Origin: DATCDE01 sp038252405
GTDB taxonomy: Bacteria > Actinomycetota > Actinomycetes > Prado026
Assembly: GCA_038252405.1 (NCBI GenBank)
Contig: JBBSAJ010000007.1
Coordinates: 31,486-95,485 of the forward strand
Length of the DNA stretch: 64,000 nt
Direction: 5' to 3'
Shown: piece by piece, positions 45,365 to 53,933 of the stretch
Numbering within the stretch: position 1 is the stretch's first letter
How the letters are laid out: every line of letters begins with the position of its first letter
The notes under the pieces: generated by a model
The model's database searches: none
The model's input: the letters and a program-made list of their open reading frames with translations, nothing else
What the model was told of the DNA's origin: nothing
Program-made: the position numbers and the translations under genes

Positions 45365-46182
45365 CAGGCGGTGATGGTGCCGGTGCCGAGCAGCACGAAG
45401 ACCAGTACGCCCACGCCGATCCGGTAGATGACGAACGGCAGGAACGAGTTGGTGGCGACGTAGCGGATCAGCCAGGCGATGACGGCGTAGCCCACCGCGA
45501 ACGCGATCACCGTGGCCAGCAGGGTGGGACCCCACGCCGTCCCGCTCGTGCCGCCGATCTTCAGCGCCTCGAACAGGCCGGACGCGAGCACGGCCGGGAC
45601 GGCGAGCAGGAACGCGTAGCGGGTGGCCGCCTCCCGCGTGTACCCGAGGAACAGCCCGGCCGAGATCGTGCCGCCCGAGCGGGAGACGCCGGGGATCAGC
45701 GCGCAGGCCTGGGCCAGCCCGAAGACCACACCGTCACGGGCACCGAGGTCGTGCAGCGTCTTGGCCCGACGACCCACCCGGTCCGCCACGAACAGCACCA
45801 CGCCGATGACGATCATCATGGTGGCGATCAGCCGCAGGTCACGGGCCACCGTCTCGATCTGGTCGCGGAACGCGAAGCCGAGGATCGCGATCGGCAAGGT
45901 GCCGACGATGACGTACCAGCCGGTGCGGGCGTCGATGTCGCCCCGCAGCTGCGGGCGGACCAGTGAGCGGGCCCAGGTCGAGACGATCCGGACCAGGTCC
46001 TTGCGGAAGTAGATGAGCACCGCGGTCTCGGTGCCGATCTGGGTCACCGCGGTGAACGCCGCCCCCGGGTCGGGCCAGCCGGCCAGCTCGGCGACGATGC
46101 GCAGGTGCGCGGTCGACGAGATCGGCAGGAACTCGGTGAGGCCCTGAACCAGGCCCAAAACGACGGCTTGCAGCCAGCTCAC
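45364..46182 (-). CDS. uppP: Undecaprenyl-diphosphatase (UppP/BacA)
   Basis: A 272-residue polytopic membrane enzyme that recycles undecaprenyl pyrophosphate for cell-wall synthesis. Conserved motifs are LGLVQGLTEFLPISSTAHL near the N-terminus and PGVSRSGGTI in the centre, carrying the catalytic Glu/Ser/Arg. There are about eight hydrophobic segments. The ATG overlaps the stop of the LLM oxidoreductase gene (ATGA). Confidence 0.94.
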   Translation of the reverse strand: MSWLQAVVLGLVQGLTEFLPISSTAHLRIVAELAGWPDPGAAFTAVTQIGTETAVLIYFRKDLVRIVSTWARSLVRPQLRGDIDARTGWYVIVGTLPIAILGFAFRDQIETVARDLRLIATMMIVIGVVLFVADRVGRRAKTLHDLGARDGVVFGLAQACALIPGVSRSGGTISAGLFLGYTREAATRYAFLLAVPAVLASGLFEALKIGGTSGTAWGPTLLATVIAFAVGYAVIAWLIRYVATNSFLPFVIYRIGVGVLVFVLLGTGTITA

Positions 46183-47228
46183 TCCGCGAGCCCGGCCAGC
46201 TCGAGTGCCTCCTGCACGGTGCGCAGGGTGGCCTTGCGCTCGTCGATCGCCCCGGCGTACGAGGCCACCGAAAGGTTGGTGACGCCGGCGGCCGCGTAGG
46301 CGACCAGCCGCTCGGCGATGCGCCCCTTGGGTCCGATCAGCGAGGTCCGGTCGATGAACTCGAACGGGACGGCGGCCGCGGCGGCGGCGTACTCGCGCCG
46401 CAGGTACAGGTCCTGGACCTGCGCGGCGGCCTCGCCATAGCCCATCCGGACGGCCAGCTGGTTGTAGAAGTTCTTCTCCCGGCTGCCCATGCCCCCGACA
46501 TACAGCGCCGAGTACGCGCGAACCGGCTCGGCGCAGGCCGTCAGGTCGTCGCCGACGACGACGGGGACGGTCGGGACGACCTCGAAGTCGCTGAGGTCCT
46601 TGCCCACCTTGGCCCGTCCGGCCCGCAGGCGGTCCAGCGCCTCAGCCGCGTGCTCCGGGCTGAAGAAGATGGCCAGCCAGCCGTCAGCGATCTCACCGGC
46701 CAGCTCGAGGTTCCGCGGGCCTACCGCCGCCAGGTAGATGGGCAGGTGCTCGCGCACCGGGTGCACGGTCAGCCGCAGCGCCTTGCCGGGGCCGTCCGGC
46801 AGCGGCAGGGTGAAGTACTCCCCGTCGTATCGGACCACCTTGCGTCCCAGCGCCATCCGCACGATCTCGACGTACTCGCGGGTGCGCGCCAGCGGCTTGT
46901 CGAACCGGACGCCGTGCCAGCCCTCCGACACCTGCGGGCCGGACACCCCCAGCCCGAGCCGGAACCGCCCGCCGGACAGCGTGTCCAGGGTGGCCGCGGT
47001 CATCGCGGTGAGCGCCGGCGTCCGCCCGGGGATCTGGAAGATCGCCGAGCCGACGTCGATCCGCTCGGTCTGGGCGGCGACCCAGCTGAGCACGGTCGCT
47101 GCGTCGCTGCCGTAGGCCTCCGCGGCCCACACGACCGAGTACCCGAGGCGATCGGCCTCACGGGCCAGCTCAAGGTTCTCGGCGTCGTTGCCGGCCCCCC
47201 AGTAGCCCAGGTTCAGCCCCAGCTTCAT
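46179..47228 (-). CDS. LLM-class, F420-dependent oxidoreductase
   Basis: A 349-residue luciferase-like TIM-barrel protein. LGYWGAGNDAENLELAREADRLGYSVVWAAEAYGSD opens as in F420-dependent family members such as Fgd- and Mer-like proteins, followed by GLGVSGPQVSEGWHG and PIYLAAVGPRNLELAGEIADGW. Flavin F420 is favoured over FMN by family but not proved. Translational coupling to uppP is seen. The substrate is unknown. Confidence 0.85.
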   Translation of the reverse strand: MKLGLNLGYWGAGNDAENLELAREADRLGYSVVWAAEAYGSDAATVLSWVAAQTERIDVGSAIFQIPGRTPALTAMTAATLDTLSGGRFRLGLGVSGPQVSEGWHGVRFDKPLARTREYVEIVRMALGRKVVRYDGEYFTLPLPDGPGKALRLTVHPVREHLPIYLAAVGPRNLELAGEIADGWLAIFFSPEHAAEALDRLRAGRAKVGKDLSDFEVVPTVPVVVGDDLTACAEPVRAYSALYVGGMGSREKNFYNQLAVRMGYGEAAAQVQDLYLRREYAAAAAAVPFEFIDRTSLIGPKGRIAERLVAYAAAGVTNLSVASYAGAIDERKATLRTVQEALELAGLAE

Positions 47229-47284
47229 GACGGCTCCCGCCTGCCGTTAGGTGGTCGGCTCCGACTCTATCGGGGTGGGCTGGG

Positions 47285-47290
47285 TAGCCT
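47285..47290 (+). promoter_or_regulatory. Probable -10 element for leaderless aldo/keto reductase transcript
   Basis: TAGCCT, then eight bases, then the ATG at 47299. Confidence 0.45.
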
Positions 47291-47298
47291 TCGGCGCC

Positions 47299-48282
47299 AT
47301 GGAGCAGCGAAGGCTCGGGACCAGCGGGCTGCGGGTGTCCCGGCTCGGTCTCGGCACGATGACCTGGGGCCGCGACACCGACGAGCACGAGGCGCGCGAC
47401 CAGCTGGCCGCCTTCGTCGAGGCCGGCGGGACGCTCGTGGACACCGCCGTGGGCTACGGGGACGGGGCCAGCGAGACGGTGCTGGGCGCCCTCGTCGGTG
47501 ACGTCGTCCCCCGGGACCAGCTCGTCCTGGCGACGAAGGCGGGCATCACCTTCCCCGACGGCACCCGTCGGGTGGACACGTCCCGCCGTGGCCTGCTGCG
47601 GGACCTGGAGACGTCGCTGCGCCGGCTGGGCACCGACTTCGTCGACCTGTGGCAGGTGCACACCTGGTCGGACTCCGCGCCGCTCGAGGAGACCCTCGCC
47701 GCGCTGGACGAGGCGGTGGCCTCCGGCAAGGTCCGCTACCTGGGCATCTCGAACTACAGCGGCTGGCAGACGGCGCGGGCCGCGACCTGGCAGGCCGCCT
47801 GGCCGGGGCGCACCCCGCTGGTCGCGACCCAGATGGAGTACTCCCTGCTGCAGCGCGGCATCGAGCGCGAGGTGCTCCCGGCGGCCACCGCGCTGGGGCT
47901 GGGCGTGCTGCCCTGGTCGCCGCTGGGCCGGGGCGTGCTCACCGGGAAGTACCGCACCGGCACCCCCGCCGACTCCCGCGCCGCATCCCCGCACTTCGCC
48001 GCGTTCGTCGAGCCGTACCTGGCGGTCGACGCGGCCCGCGTGGTGACGGCGGTCGCGACAGCGGCGGAGGGCCTCGGGCTGGCGCCGCTCGAGGTGGCCT
48101 TGGCCTGGGTGCGAGACCGGCCCGGCGTGGTGGCGCCCATCGTGGGCGCCCGCACCGCGGCTCAGCTGCGCGGCTCGCTGCAGGTCGACGACCTGGTACT
48201 GCCGCAGGAGATCCGCGACGTGCTCGACGAGGTGTCCGAGCCCACCGTGGACTACCCGGACGACGCGGGGACCGGGCGCTGA
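47299..48282 (+). CDS. Aldo/keto reductase
   Basis: A 327-residue NADPH-dependent TIM-barrel oxidoreductase. Family signs are GTSGLRVSRLGLGTMTWG at the N-terminus, FVEAGGTLVDTAVGYGDG with the catalytic Asp and Tyr, LATKAG with the Lys, LWQVHTWSD with the His, and YLGISNYSGWQ. It is divergent from the LLM oxidoreductase. The ATG at 47299 was chosen since a -10-like TAGCCT lies eight bases upstream. The substrate is unknown. Confidence 0.9.
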   Translation: MEQRRLGTSGLRVSRLGLGTMTWGRDTDEHEARDQLAAFVEAGGTLVDTAVGYGDGASETVLGALVGDVVPRDQLVLATKAGITFPDGTRRVDTSRRGLLRDLETSLRRLGTDFVDLWQVHTWSDSAPLEETLAALDEAVASGKVRYLGISNYSGWQTARAATWQAAWPGRTPLVATQMEYSLLQRGIEREVLPAATALGLGVLPWSPLGRGVLTGKYRTGTPADSRAASPHFAAFVEPYLAVDAARVVTAVATAAEGLGLAPLEVALAWVRDRPGVVAPIVGARTAAQLRGSLQVDDLVLPQEIRDVLDEVSEPTVDYPDDAGTGR

Positions 48283-48296
48283 GCGCCGACGACCTG

Positions 48297-49235
48297 GTGC
48301 GGCTGCTCGAGCGGGCCGCGCTGGACGGGCACACCGCCGTCCGCACCGACGTGGTGCTGGCCGCGCTGGACCAGGGCTCGGTGGACGACGCGCTGTCCGC
48401 CGGCCAGGTGGTGGACGCCGGCGGGCTGCTGGCACTGGAGGGCCTGGCCACCGCAGAGGAGGGCGTCGCCGTCGAGCTGCAGGGCCTGGCCGGGGAAGGG
48501 CGGGTGGCCGTCGTCCTGGGCGACGTCCCGGACGGCGCGGACGCGTTCGTGGTGGACCAGGTGGACCGGCGGCCACTCGACGAGCTCGCTGGGCTGCTGC
48601 AGTCAGTCCCGGAGGACGTCCCGGTACTGCTGGCCGGTGACCCGGACCGGCTGCCCGGACCGCATCCGGGCGCGGTGCTGCGCGACCTGCTGGCCTGGGG
48701 CGAGGTCGAGGTGCGCGACCTCCGCCCGGCGACGACCGGTCCGGGGACGCTCGGGCGGCTCGCCGCGGCCGTCCGGGCCGGGCAGCTGCCACCGGCCGAC
48801 CCGGCGGACCGCTCGCTCGTGGTGGTCGCCTGCGCCGACGACGCAACCGTGCTCCGGCGGGCGCGACAGCTGGTCAGCGACTCGATCCCCCGGTCGTTCG
48901 GGGTTGCGGCCGCGGACATCGCCGTCCTCGCGCCGCTGCACCGGGGAGTCGCCGGGAGCCGGGCGCTCGCCGAGGCGCTGGACGGGACCGGAGCTGAGGT
49001 GCTCGGGCTGCACGAGGCGGCCTGGGCGACGCAGCGGCGGGCGGCCGTCGTGGGCTGCTTCGGGGCGGGGACCGCGGGAGTGGTCTCCCGGGCGATGGTC
49101 TACGAGCTGGCGCTGCTGGCGACCACCCACCTGTCGGTGGTGACGGCGGTCGGCCCGGCGTTGCCAGCGGCGGTCGCGACCGGGGTCACCCCGCAGCGGG
49201 TCACCCTGCTGGCCGGGATGCTGGCCGAGAGCTGA
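48297..49235 (+). CDS. RecD-like superfamily 1 helicase homologue, catalytically degenerate
   Basis: A 312-residue protein similar in layout to the motor part of RecD2-type helicases. Motif II/III regions are recognisable as VVDQVDRRPLDELAGLL (Glu of Walker B replaced by Gln) and PVLLAGDPDRLPGPHPGAVL, and a later RSFGVAAADIAVLAPLHRG resembles the motif IV region. No Walker A (GxGKT) is present. The motif VI position reads YELALLATTHL without the Arg. It is therefore probably not an active ATPase. The GTG at 48297 was chosen; the frame has no ATG near the aldo/keto reductase stop. Confidence 0.6.
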   Translation: MRLLERAALDGHTAVRTDVVLAALDQGSVDDALSAGQVVDAGGLLALEGLATAEEGVAVELQGLAGEGRVAVVLGDVPDGADAFVVDQVDRRPLDELAGLLQSVPEDVPVLLAGDPDRLPGPHPGAVLRDLLAWGEVEVRDLRPATTGPGTLGRLAAAVRAGQLPPADPADRSLVVVACADDATVLRRARQLVSDSIPRSFGVAAADIAVLAPLHRGVAGSRALAEALDGTGAEVLGLHEAAWATQRRAAVVGCFGAGTAGVVSRAMVYELALLATTHLSVVTAVGPALPAAVATGVTPQRVTLLAGMLAES

Positions 49236-49238
49236 GGC

Positions 49239-49481
49239 TCACAGCTCGGTGAGCGGGTCCTCCTCCTCGCCCTCGTCCTCGACGATGCTCATGGGCACGA
49301 CCTCGTCGTGGACGTCGTACAGCGCCTCCTCGTACGCGAGGAAGGCGTCGTGGACGTCGTCGAATGCGGCGGCGACACCGGGGTCGTTCTCACCGGTGCT
49401 GCCTTCCACCGCATCCAGGTGCGCCTCGAGTGCCTCGGTGAGGTGCGCCAGCAGCTCTCGGACGTCCTGCGCGTTGGTCAT
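49239..49481 (-). CDS. Small acidic conserved actinobacterial protein
   Basis: An 80-residue acidic helical protein (TNAQDVRELLAHLTEALEAHLDAV, DDVHDAFLAYEEALYDVHDEVVP). Similar short proteins are annotated in other actinobacteria, sometimes as primosomal protein, without evidence. It ends three bases after the RecD-like gene on the opposite strand. The function is unknown. Confidence 0.72.
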   Translation of the reverse strand: MTNAQDVRELLAHLTEALEAHLDAVEGSTGENDPGVAAAFDDVHDAFLAYEEALYDVHDEVVPMSIVEDEGEEEDPLTEL

Positions 49482-49534
49482 GCCCCGGACGGTACCTGGT
49501 GCGGCACCATGGGTGCGATGAAGGGGACCACGGC

Positions 49535-49720
49535 GTGACCGAGTACGAGCTGCGTGAGGTCACCTTGCCGCGCGGCACGTCCCGCAGTGCTGCCCGGGCG
49601 CTGCTGACGGAGGAGGCCGAGTACGGCGGCTGGGAGCTGGCCCGGCTGCGGCTGTACCCGGACGGCCACCGGCAGGTCTGGCTGCGCCGGCGCATCATCC
49701 GGGTACGCCGCACCGCCTGA
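49535..49720 (+). CDS. DUF5703-family small basic protein
   Basis: A 61-residue protein (EYELREVTLPRGTSRSAARALL, AEYGGWELARLRLYPDG, RRRIIRVRR) with the typical DUF5703 pattern of an Arg-rich C-terminus. The GTG at 49535 has AAGGGG at a proper distance; the frame is open 12 codons upstream. It lies between the acidic protein gene and the convergent M20 gene. The function is unknown. Confidence 0.82.
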   Translation: MTEYELREVTLPRGTSRSAARALLTEEAEYGGWELARLRLYPDGHRQVWLRRRIIRVRRTA

Positions 49721-49752
49721 CTGGCCGCGCGGTGTTCGTCAGGCGGTGCGGG

Positions 49753-51078
49753 TCAGGCCAGGTCGAGGAACCGGTCGAGGACCCGTACCCCGAACCTCAG
49801 CGCGTCCACCGGCACGCGCTCGTCCACGCCGTGGAACAGGGCCGCGAAGTCGAGCGTCGGCGGCAGCTGCAGCGGTGCGAAGCCGTACCCCTTGATCCCC
49901 AGCCGTGCGAAGGCCTTCGCGTCCGTGCCGCCGGAGAGCATGTACGGCACCAGGTGGCCGGCGGGGTCCTCGGCCGCGAGCGAGGCCCGCATCGCGTCGA
50001 TCAGCGAGCCCTCGAACGGGGTCTCCAGCGCCACGTCATGCACCACGAACTCGCGGGTGACGCCCGGGCCGAGCAGTTCGTCGACGGTGGCGAAGAACTC
50101 CTCCTCGTACCCCGGCAGGAACCGGCCGTCGACCTGCGCCTGTGCCTGCCCGGGGATGACGTTCACCTTGTAGCCGGCGTCCAGCATGGTCGGGTTGACG
50201 GTGTTGCGCAGGGTGGCGCCGATCAGCGTGGCGAGCGGGCCGAGCTTGCTGACGACGGCCTCGAGGTCCCCGTCGTCCTCGCCCAGGTCGATCTGCAGGG
50301 CGTCGGACAGCTCGGCGACGAGCTGGCGCACGGTGTCGGTCATCCGCACCGGGAAGTCGTGCCGGCCGAGCCTCGCCACGGCCTCGGCCAGCAGGGTGAC
50401 CGCGTTGTCGTCGTTGATCATCGAGCCGTGTCCGGCCCGCCCCTTGGCGGTCAGCCGCATCCAGGCCAGGCCCTTCTCGGCGGTCTCCACGAGGTAGAGC
50501 CGGCGTCCCTCGCCGACGGTGAGCGAAAAGCCGCCAACCTCCCCCACCGCCTCGGTGACGCCGTCGAAGGTGTCCGCGTGCGTCTCGACCAGCCGGTGCG
50601 CGCCGGCCCGGCCGCCCGCTTCCTCGTCGGCCAGGAAGGTGAGGACGACGTCCCTGGACGGCCGGCGCCCCTCGCGCATCCGCTGCCGGGCGACGGCCAG
50701 CATCATCGCGTCCATGTCCTTCATGTCCACCGCGCCGCGGCCCCAGACGTAGCCGTCCCGGACCTCCCCGCTGAACGGGTGCACCGCCCAGTCGGCGGCG
50801 TCCGCGGGAACCACGTCGAGGTGGCCGTGCATGAGCAGCGCCGGACGGGAGGGGTCGCTGCCCTCCAACCGGGCCAGCACGTTGGCCCGGCCGGGCCCGG
50901 TCTCGACGATCGTGGTGTCCAGGCCGGCCTCGGCCAGCCGCTCGGCGACGTACTCGGCGGCCGGGCGCTCCCCCGGCCCGGTGCCGTCGCCGAAGTTCGT
51001 GCTGTCGATGCGGATCAGCTCGCTGCAGAGGTCGACGACCTCGTCCTCGGCGGTGCGGTGCGGCGTGGGGTCGGTCAT
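49753..51078 (-). CDS. M20-family metallopeptidase
   Basis: A 441-residue zinc peptidase of the ArgE/DapE/M20 clan. The metal motif HGHLDVVP is followed by WGRGAVDMKDMDAM (bridging Asp), the catalytic Glu in FLADEEAGGRAGAH, and the C-terminal His in MLSGGTDAKAF-type MLSGGTDAK. The dimerisation domain carries GRAGHGSM. It is expected to act on N-acyl amino acids or dipeptides. It ends 32 bases from the DUF5703 gene and starts just before the tRNA. Confidence 0.9.
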   Translation of the reverse strand: MTDPTPHRTAEDEVVDLCSELIRIDSTNFGDGTGPGERPAAEYVAERLAEAGLDTTIVETGPGRANVLARLEGSDPSRPALLMHGHLDVVPADAADWAVHPFSGEVRDGYVWGRGAVDMKDMDAMMLAVARQRMREGRRPSRDVVLTFLADEEAGGRAGAHRLVETHADTFDGVTEAVGEVGGFSLTVGEGRRLYLVETAEKGLAWMRLTAKGRAGHGSMINDDNAVTLLAEAVARLGRHDFPVRMTDTVRQLVAELSDALQIDLGEDDGDLEAVVSKLGPLATLIGATLRNTVNPTMLDAGYKVNVIPGQAQAQVDGRFLPGYEEEFFATVDELLGPGVTREFVVHDVALETPFEGSLIDAMRASLAAEDPAGHLVPYMLSGGTDAKAFARLGIKGYGFAPLQLPPTLDFAALFHGVDERVPVDALRFGVRVLDRFLDLA

Positions 51079-51192
51079 GGGGACATCCTTGCCTGAGGGG
51101 ACGAGCCAGGGGCAAGCGGCCCGACCGAGGGTTCGGCGGGACGCCGCGGCTTTGGTAACCTCTGCTGGCCGCGCGAGCGGTGCACGGCCCTG

Positions 51193-51278
51193 GTCCGGGT
51201 GGCGGAATAGGCAGACGCGCTAGCTTGAGGTGCTAGTGCCCTTTATCGGGCGTGGGGGTTCAAGTCCCCCCTCGGACA
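51193..51278 (+). tRNA. tRNA-Leu (anticodon GAG)
   Basis: An 86-base class II tRNA. The acceptor arms are GTCCGGG and CTCGGAC plus discriminator A. The anticodon stem CTAGC/GCTAG holds the loop TTGAGGT with anticodon GAG. A long variable arm (CCC...GGG) and a T-arm GGGGG-TTCAAGT-CCCCC are present. CCA is not encoded (ACC follows). It is the insertion site of the element to its right. Confidence 0.95.
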
Positions 51279-51280
51279 CC
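51256..51280. other. Probable attachment site (attL) in the tRNA 3' end
   Basis: The tyrosine integrase gene begins right after the tRNA-Leu on the opposite strand and ends 51 bases from it. Elements of this class recombine into the 3' part of tRNA genes and restore it, here the T-arm and acceptor (GGTTCAAGTCCCCC and following). No second copy was found by eye up to 64 kb. Confidence 0.45.
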
Positions 51281-51328
51281 CTCTTTAGGCCTCTGACCTG
51301 CGACGATGCAGGCGCAGAACGGTTTCAT

Positions 51329-52531
51329 CTACCGTCCATCTACCGCTTTTTTCGCGTCCAAGATCAAAGAGGCCACTGTGTCGGCCGCGTCGCCGTGCAT
51401 CGTGGGCGCCACATGGCTGTAGATGTTCAGGGTGATGCCGACATTGGCGTGGCCCAGTCGCTCCTGGACGATCTTGGGGTGAACGCCGGCCTGGAGGGCC
51501 AGCGTGGCCCACGTGTGCCGCAGTCCGTGCAGGGAGATCGGCGGGAGTGACAGTCGGTCGACCTGCTCGCGGAAGGCCCTCGACACGGTCTCGGGATACA
51601 GCGGTGCGCCGTCGCCGCGAGTGAACACCAAGTCGCTGTCTGTCCATCCTGGACCGAACACGAGCCTGGCCTCGTCCTGAGCCTTGCGAAGGTGCTTGAG
51701 CACGGACACGGTCTCCTCGTCGAGCACGACCACCCGGCGTGAAGCCGCTGACTTGGTCGTGCCCACGACGATCTCGCCGCCCACCTTCTGGATGGTCTGC
51801 ACGAACGACGCCCGGGTGCGTTTGTCGGTATCGACATGGAGGTCGCTCCATCGCAGTCCGAGGGCTTCGCCCCGGCGCGCACCCGTGGCGGCGAGGAAGG
51901 ACCAGACCGGCCCGTAGGCGTGCCCCTGCGTGGCAACCAGGAACCTAGACAGATCTTGAACGGACCACGCGTGGATCTCCCCCGTGCTCGCCCCGGCCCT
52001 GGGCGGGTCCGCGGCGTCGGCGGGGTTGCGGGAGATCAGGCCCTTGCGCAGCGCGTCCTTCAAGGCACGCTTCACGATGGTCGCGATGTACCGCACTGTG
52101 CGCGTGGAGAGTCCCCCGCGCCCGTCGTGGCGACCGGCTTCGAGCAGGTGCGCGTACAGCCGATCCAAATCCACCGGACTCAGGCGACGCAGCTCGCTGG
52201 ACCCAAGCGCGGGCTTCACATGCAAGCGCAGGTTCTTCTCGTACGACGCCCAGGTGGACGGCTTCAGCGAGGGCTTCACCAACAACAGCCAGGTGTCGAG
52301 CCAACTGCCGAAGGTGTCATGCGACGGCTCCACGTAGGTCCCCACACCCACCGACCTCACCAGCGACGCAGCGTGTGCCTCCGCAGCCCGTTTGCTGGTG
52401 AACCCTGAGCCCGTGGCCGGGTCCGAGTGCCAGCGACGGCGGCGCTTGCCCTCATGGGTGATCTCATCGACCAGAACGAAGTACCGCTCCCGTCCCTTGG
52501 CGTCCTTGCGGGCGGTGATGGTTCCTCTCAT
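51329..52531 (-). CDS. int: Tyrosine-type site-specific integrase
   Basis: A 400-residue recombinase. An N-terminal arm-type DNA-binding domain (KGRERYFVLVDEITHEGKRR) and SAM-like core-binding domain (about 65-160) precede the catalytic domain with Arg in GARRGEALGLRWSDL, HGLRHTWATL, LGHANVGITLNIYSH and the nucleophilic Tyr. It would integrate and excise the element at the tRNA-Leu. It is followed upstream by a small excisionase-like gene. The start ATG lies before RGTITARKDAKG. Confidence 0.95.
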   Translation of the reverse strand: MRGTITARKDAKGRERYFVLVDEITHEGKRRRRWHSDPATGSGFTSKRAAEAHAASLVRSVGVGTYVEPSHDTFGSWLDTWLLLVKPSLKPSTWASYEKNLRLHVKPALGSSELRRLSPVDLDRLYAHLLEAGRHDGRGGLSTRTVRYIATIVKRALKDALRKGLISRNPADAADPPRAGASTGEIHAWSVQDLSRFLVATQGHAYGPVWSFLAATGARRGEALGLRWSDLHVDTDKRTRASFVQTIQKVGGEIVVGTTKSAASRRVVVLDEETVSVLKHLRKAQDEARLVFGPGWTDSDLVFTRGDGAPLYPETVSRAFREQVDRLSLPPISLHGLRHTWATLALQAGVHPKIVQERLGHANVGITLNIYSHVAPTMHGDAADTVASLILDAKKAVDGR

Positions 52532-52657
52532 GGCGTTCCTCCTTGGTCGAGTGCCCGACCGTCACCGTCCCCACCTCCAGCGACCGACCCGGTGCCAAGC
52601 CTGAGCGAGGGGCACCGCCGATATCCCATGAAAGGTGATTCGCCGGCTGGACGTCCA

Positions 52658-52882
52658 TCAGTTGGCCTTCGGCTGTGGATCGTTCGCCGCATCTGGCTGC
52701 TCAAGCAGACGCAGCAGCGGTGCGGTGGGGATCTTGACCAGGCGGCCCATACGCAGCACAGGGGTGGGCCACTGCCCAGTGCGGACCAGTTCGTACGCCA
52801 GTGATCGCCCGACGCCGAGAACGGTGGCGGCCGTCGTGACGTCAATCAAGGTCGGGAGGGCGAGAAGCTCGTCTCGTGTCAT
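52658..52882 (-). CDS. xis: Excisionase-like helix-turn-helix protein
   Basis: A 74-residue MerR/excisionase-type DNA-binding protein (LIDVTTAATVLGVGRSLAYELVRTGQWP, then RLVKIPTAPLLRLLE). ATG at 52882 (MTRDELLALPTLID) was chosen; the frame continues upstream without support. Its place beside the integrase on the same strand fits a directionality factor for excision. Regulation of the integrase is also possible. Confidence 0.85.
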   Translation of the reverse strand: MTRDELLALPTLIDVTTAATVLGVGRSLAYELVRTGQWPTPVLRMGRLVKIPTAPLLRLLEQPDAANDPQPKAN

Positions 52883-53193
52883 CGCTGCGCTCCTTCGTCG
52901 GCGGTGTCGTTGGCGGTTGCCAGCGGCCAATGAGGGTCTGCCCATCGCGCCGGCACAGGGTGGGCCGCGCCGCGACGAGAGATTCCTCCCACACATGAAG
53001 TGCGCAGAATTCAGGGGGGAGACCGGCACATCCGCCAAATTCTCGACTGACTACCTGCGAGTCGTGCCCGATGTGCCCCGTCAGGACGGGCGCCGGACTG
53101 GTCGGGCAACCGCCTGCGACCGCCTCAGTAGCACCCAACGCATCGTGAGTCACCCGGGCACACCGGGTCGCCGCTGACCGTTGAGGCTGATCG
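52883..53193. other. Gene-free stretch of the element
   Basis: 311 bases between the excisionase and the next open frame. Small open frames here overlap in several directions without codon bias. The base composition is lower in GC than the core genome around 52980-53050. No repeat or palindrome of note was seen. Confidence 0.4.
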
Positions 53194-53493
53194 CTAGCCG
53201 AGCAAGGCCCGCTCGATATCCGGCAGTAGGTGCGGATCTTGTGGCGTCGCTGCGCGCTGATTGCGGTCAGCGAGGACGCCAGCCGTCTCGCGGACGCTCC
53301 TGCCCCGTAGGTCCGGCGGGGGGCACCCCATCGGCTGCGGCAGGGAACCGTCCGGGCGGCTGTCCACCTCAACCAAGAGGACCCCCGGGCCTTCGCCGCC
53401 GGGAAGGCCCGCAGCCGCGAGCCGCAGCCCGAAGCGGGCGTCCACCTCGCCCATGGCCAAATCGACGCGTGTGCCAGGGTCGGTGACGGCCAC
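53194..53493 (-). CDS. Orphan protein abutting the insertion sequence
   Basis: A 99-residue open frame starting with a GTG whose first base is inside the CTAG target of the insertion sequence. The sequence has a reasonable composition (VDLAMGEVDARFGLRLAAAGLPG, then DRNQRAATPQDPHLLPDIERALL), so it may be a 3' fragment of a longer gene cut by the insertion. No family was recognised. Reading across the empty site gives an open frame (RLDRTQRVGRLVAVTDPG), but it lies antisense to nothing and overlaps the end of the neighbour. Confidence 0.4.
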   Translation of the reverse strand: MAVTDPGTRVDLAMGEVDARFGLRLAAAGLPGGEGPGVLLVEVDSRPDGSLPQPMGCPPPDLRGRSVRETAGVLADRNQRAATPQDPHLLPDIERALLG

Positions 53494-53512
53494 TAGGGCG
53501 TGTCTGACGGTT
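53493..53512 (+). repeat. Left terminal inverted repeat of the insertion sequence
   Basis: Identical in inverse orientation to 54423-54442 over 20 bases. Confidence 0.88.
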
Positions 53513-53513
53513 G

Positions 53514-53933
53514 GTGACTGTCGCGTCGGGCAGGGTCGTGTTCGTGGACAGTCGCCGGGTGTTGACCGATGAGATGTGGGCTGCTCTGGAGCCGTTGTTG
53601 CCGTCCCGGGAGCCGCGTCGGGGCGGGCGGTGGATTGATCACCGTGCGGTGGTGGAAGGGATCATCTGGCGGTTCCGGACGGGGTCTCCGTGGCGGGACC
53701 TGCCGGCGGGTTTCCCTGCGTGGCAGACGGTGTGGTGGCGTTTCGACCGGTGGTCCAAGGACGGCACCTGGGACCGGGTGCTGACCGAGTTGCAGGGCCA
53801 GGCGCATGCTGCGGGCGAGCTGGAGTGGGTCGTGTCGGTGGACTCCACGATCGCGCGGGCGCACCAGCATGCGGCGGGGGCGCGCCGCGCCCTTCGGGGG
53901 GGCACGATCGAACTACAAGGTTCCGTGGCCTGA
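53514..53933 (+). CDS. IS5-family transposase, first open frame (OrfA part)
   Basis: About 139 residues from a GTG at 53514. RVLTDEMWAALEPLLPS, then RWIDHRAVVEGIIWRFRTG and WRDLPAGFPAWQTVWWRFDRW are the conserved DUF4096 N-terminal region, and VVSVDSTIARAHQHAAGARR carries the first catalytic Asp of the DDE triad. The frame ends in a G7 run and a stop 30 bases later. A +1 slip at the G7 tract (53896-53902) would join it to the second frame. Confidence 0.85.
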   Translation: MTVASGRVVFVDSRRVLTDEMWAALEPLLPSREPRRGGRWIDHRAVVEGIIWRFRTGSPWRDLPAGFPAWQTVWWRFDRWSKDGTWDRVLTELQGQAHAAGELEWVVSVDSTIARAHQHAAGARRALRGGTIELQGSVA

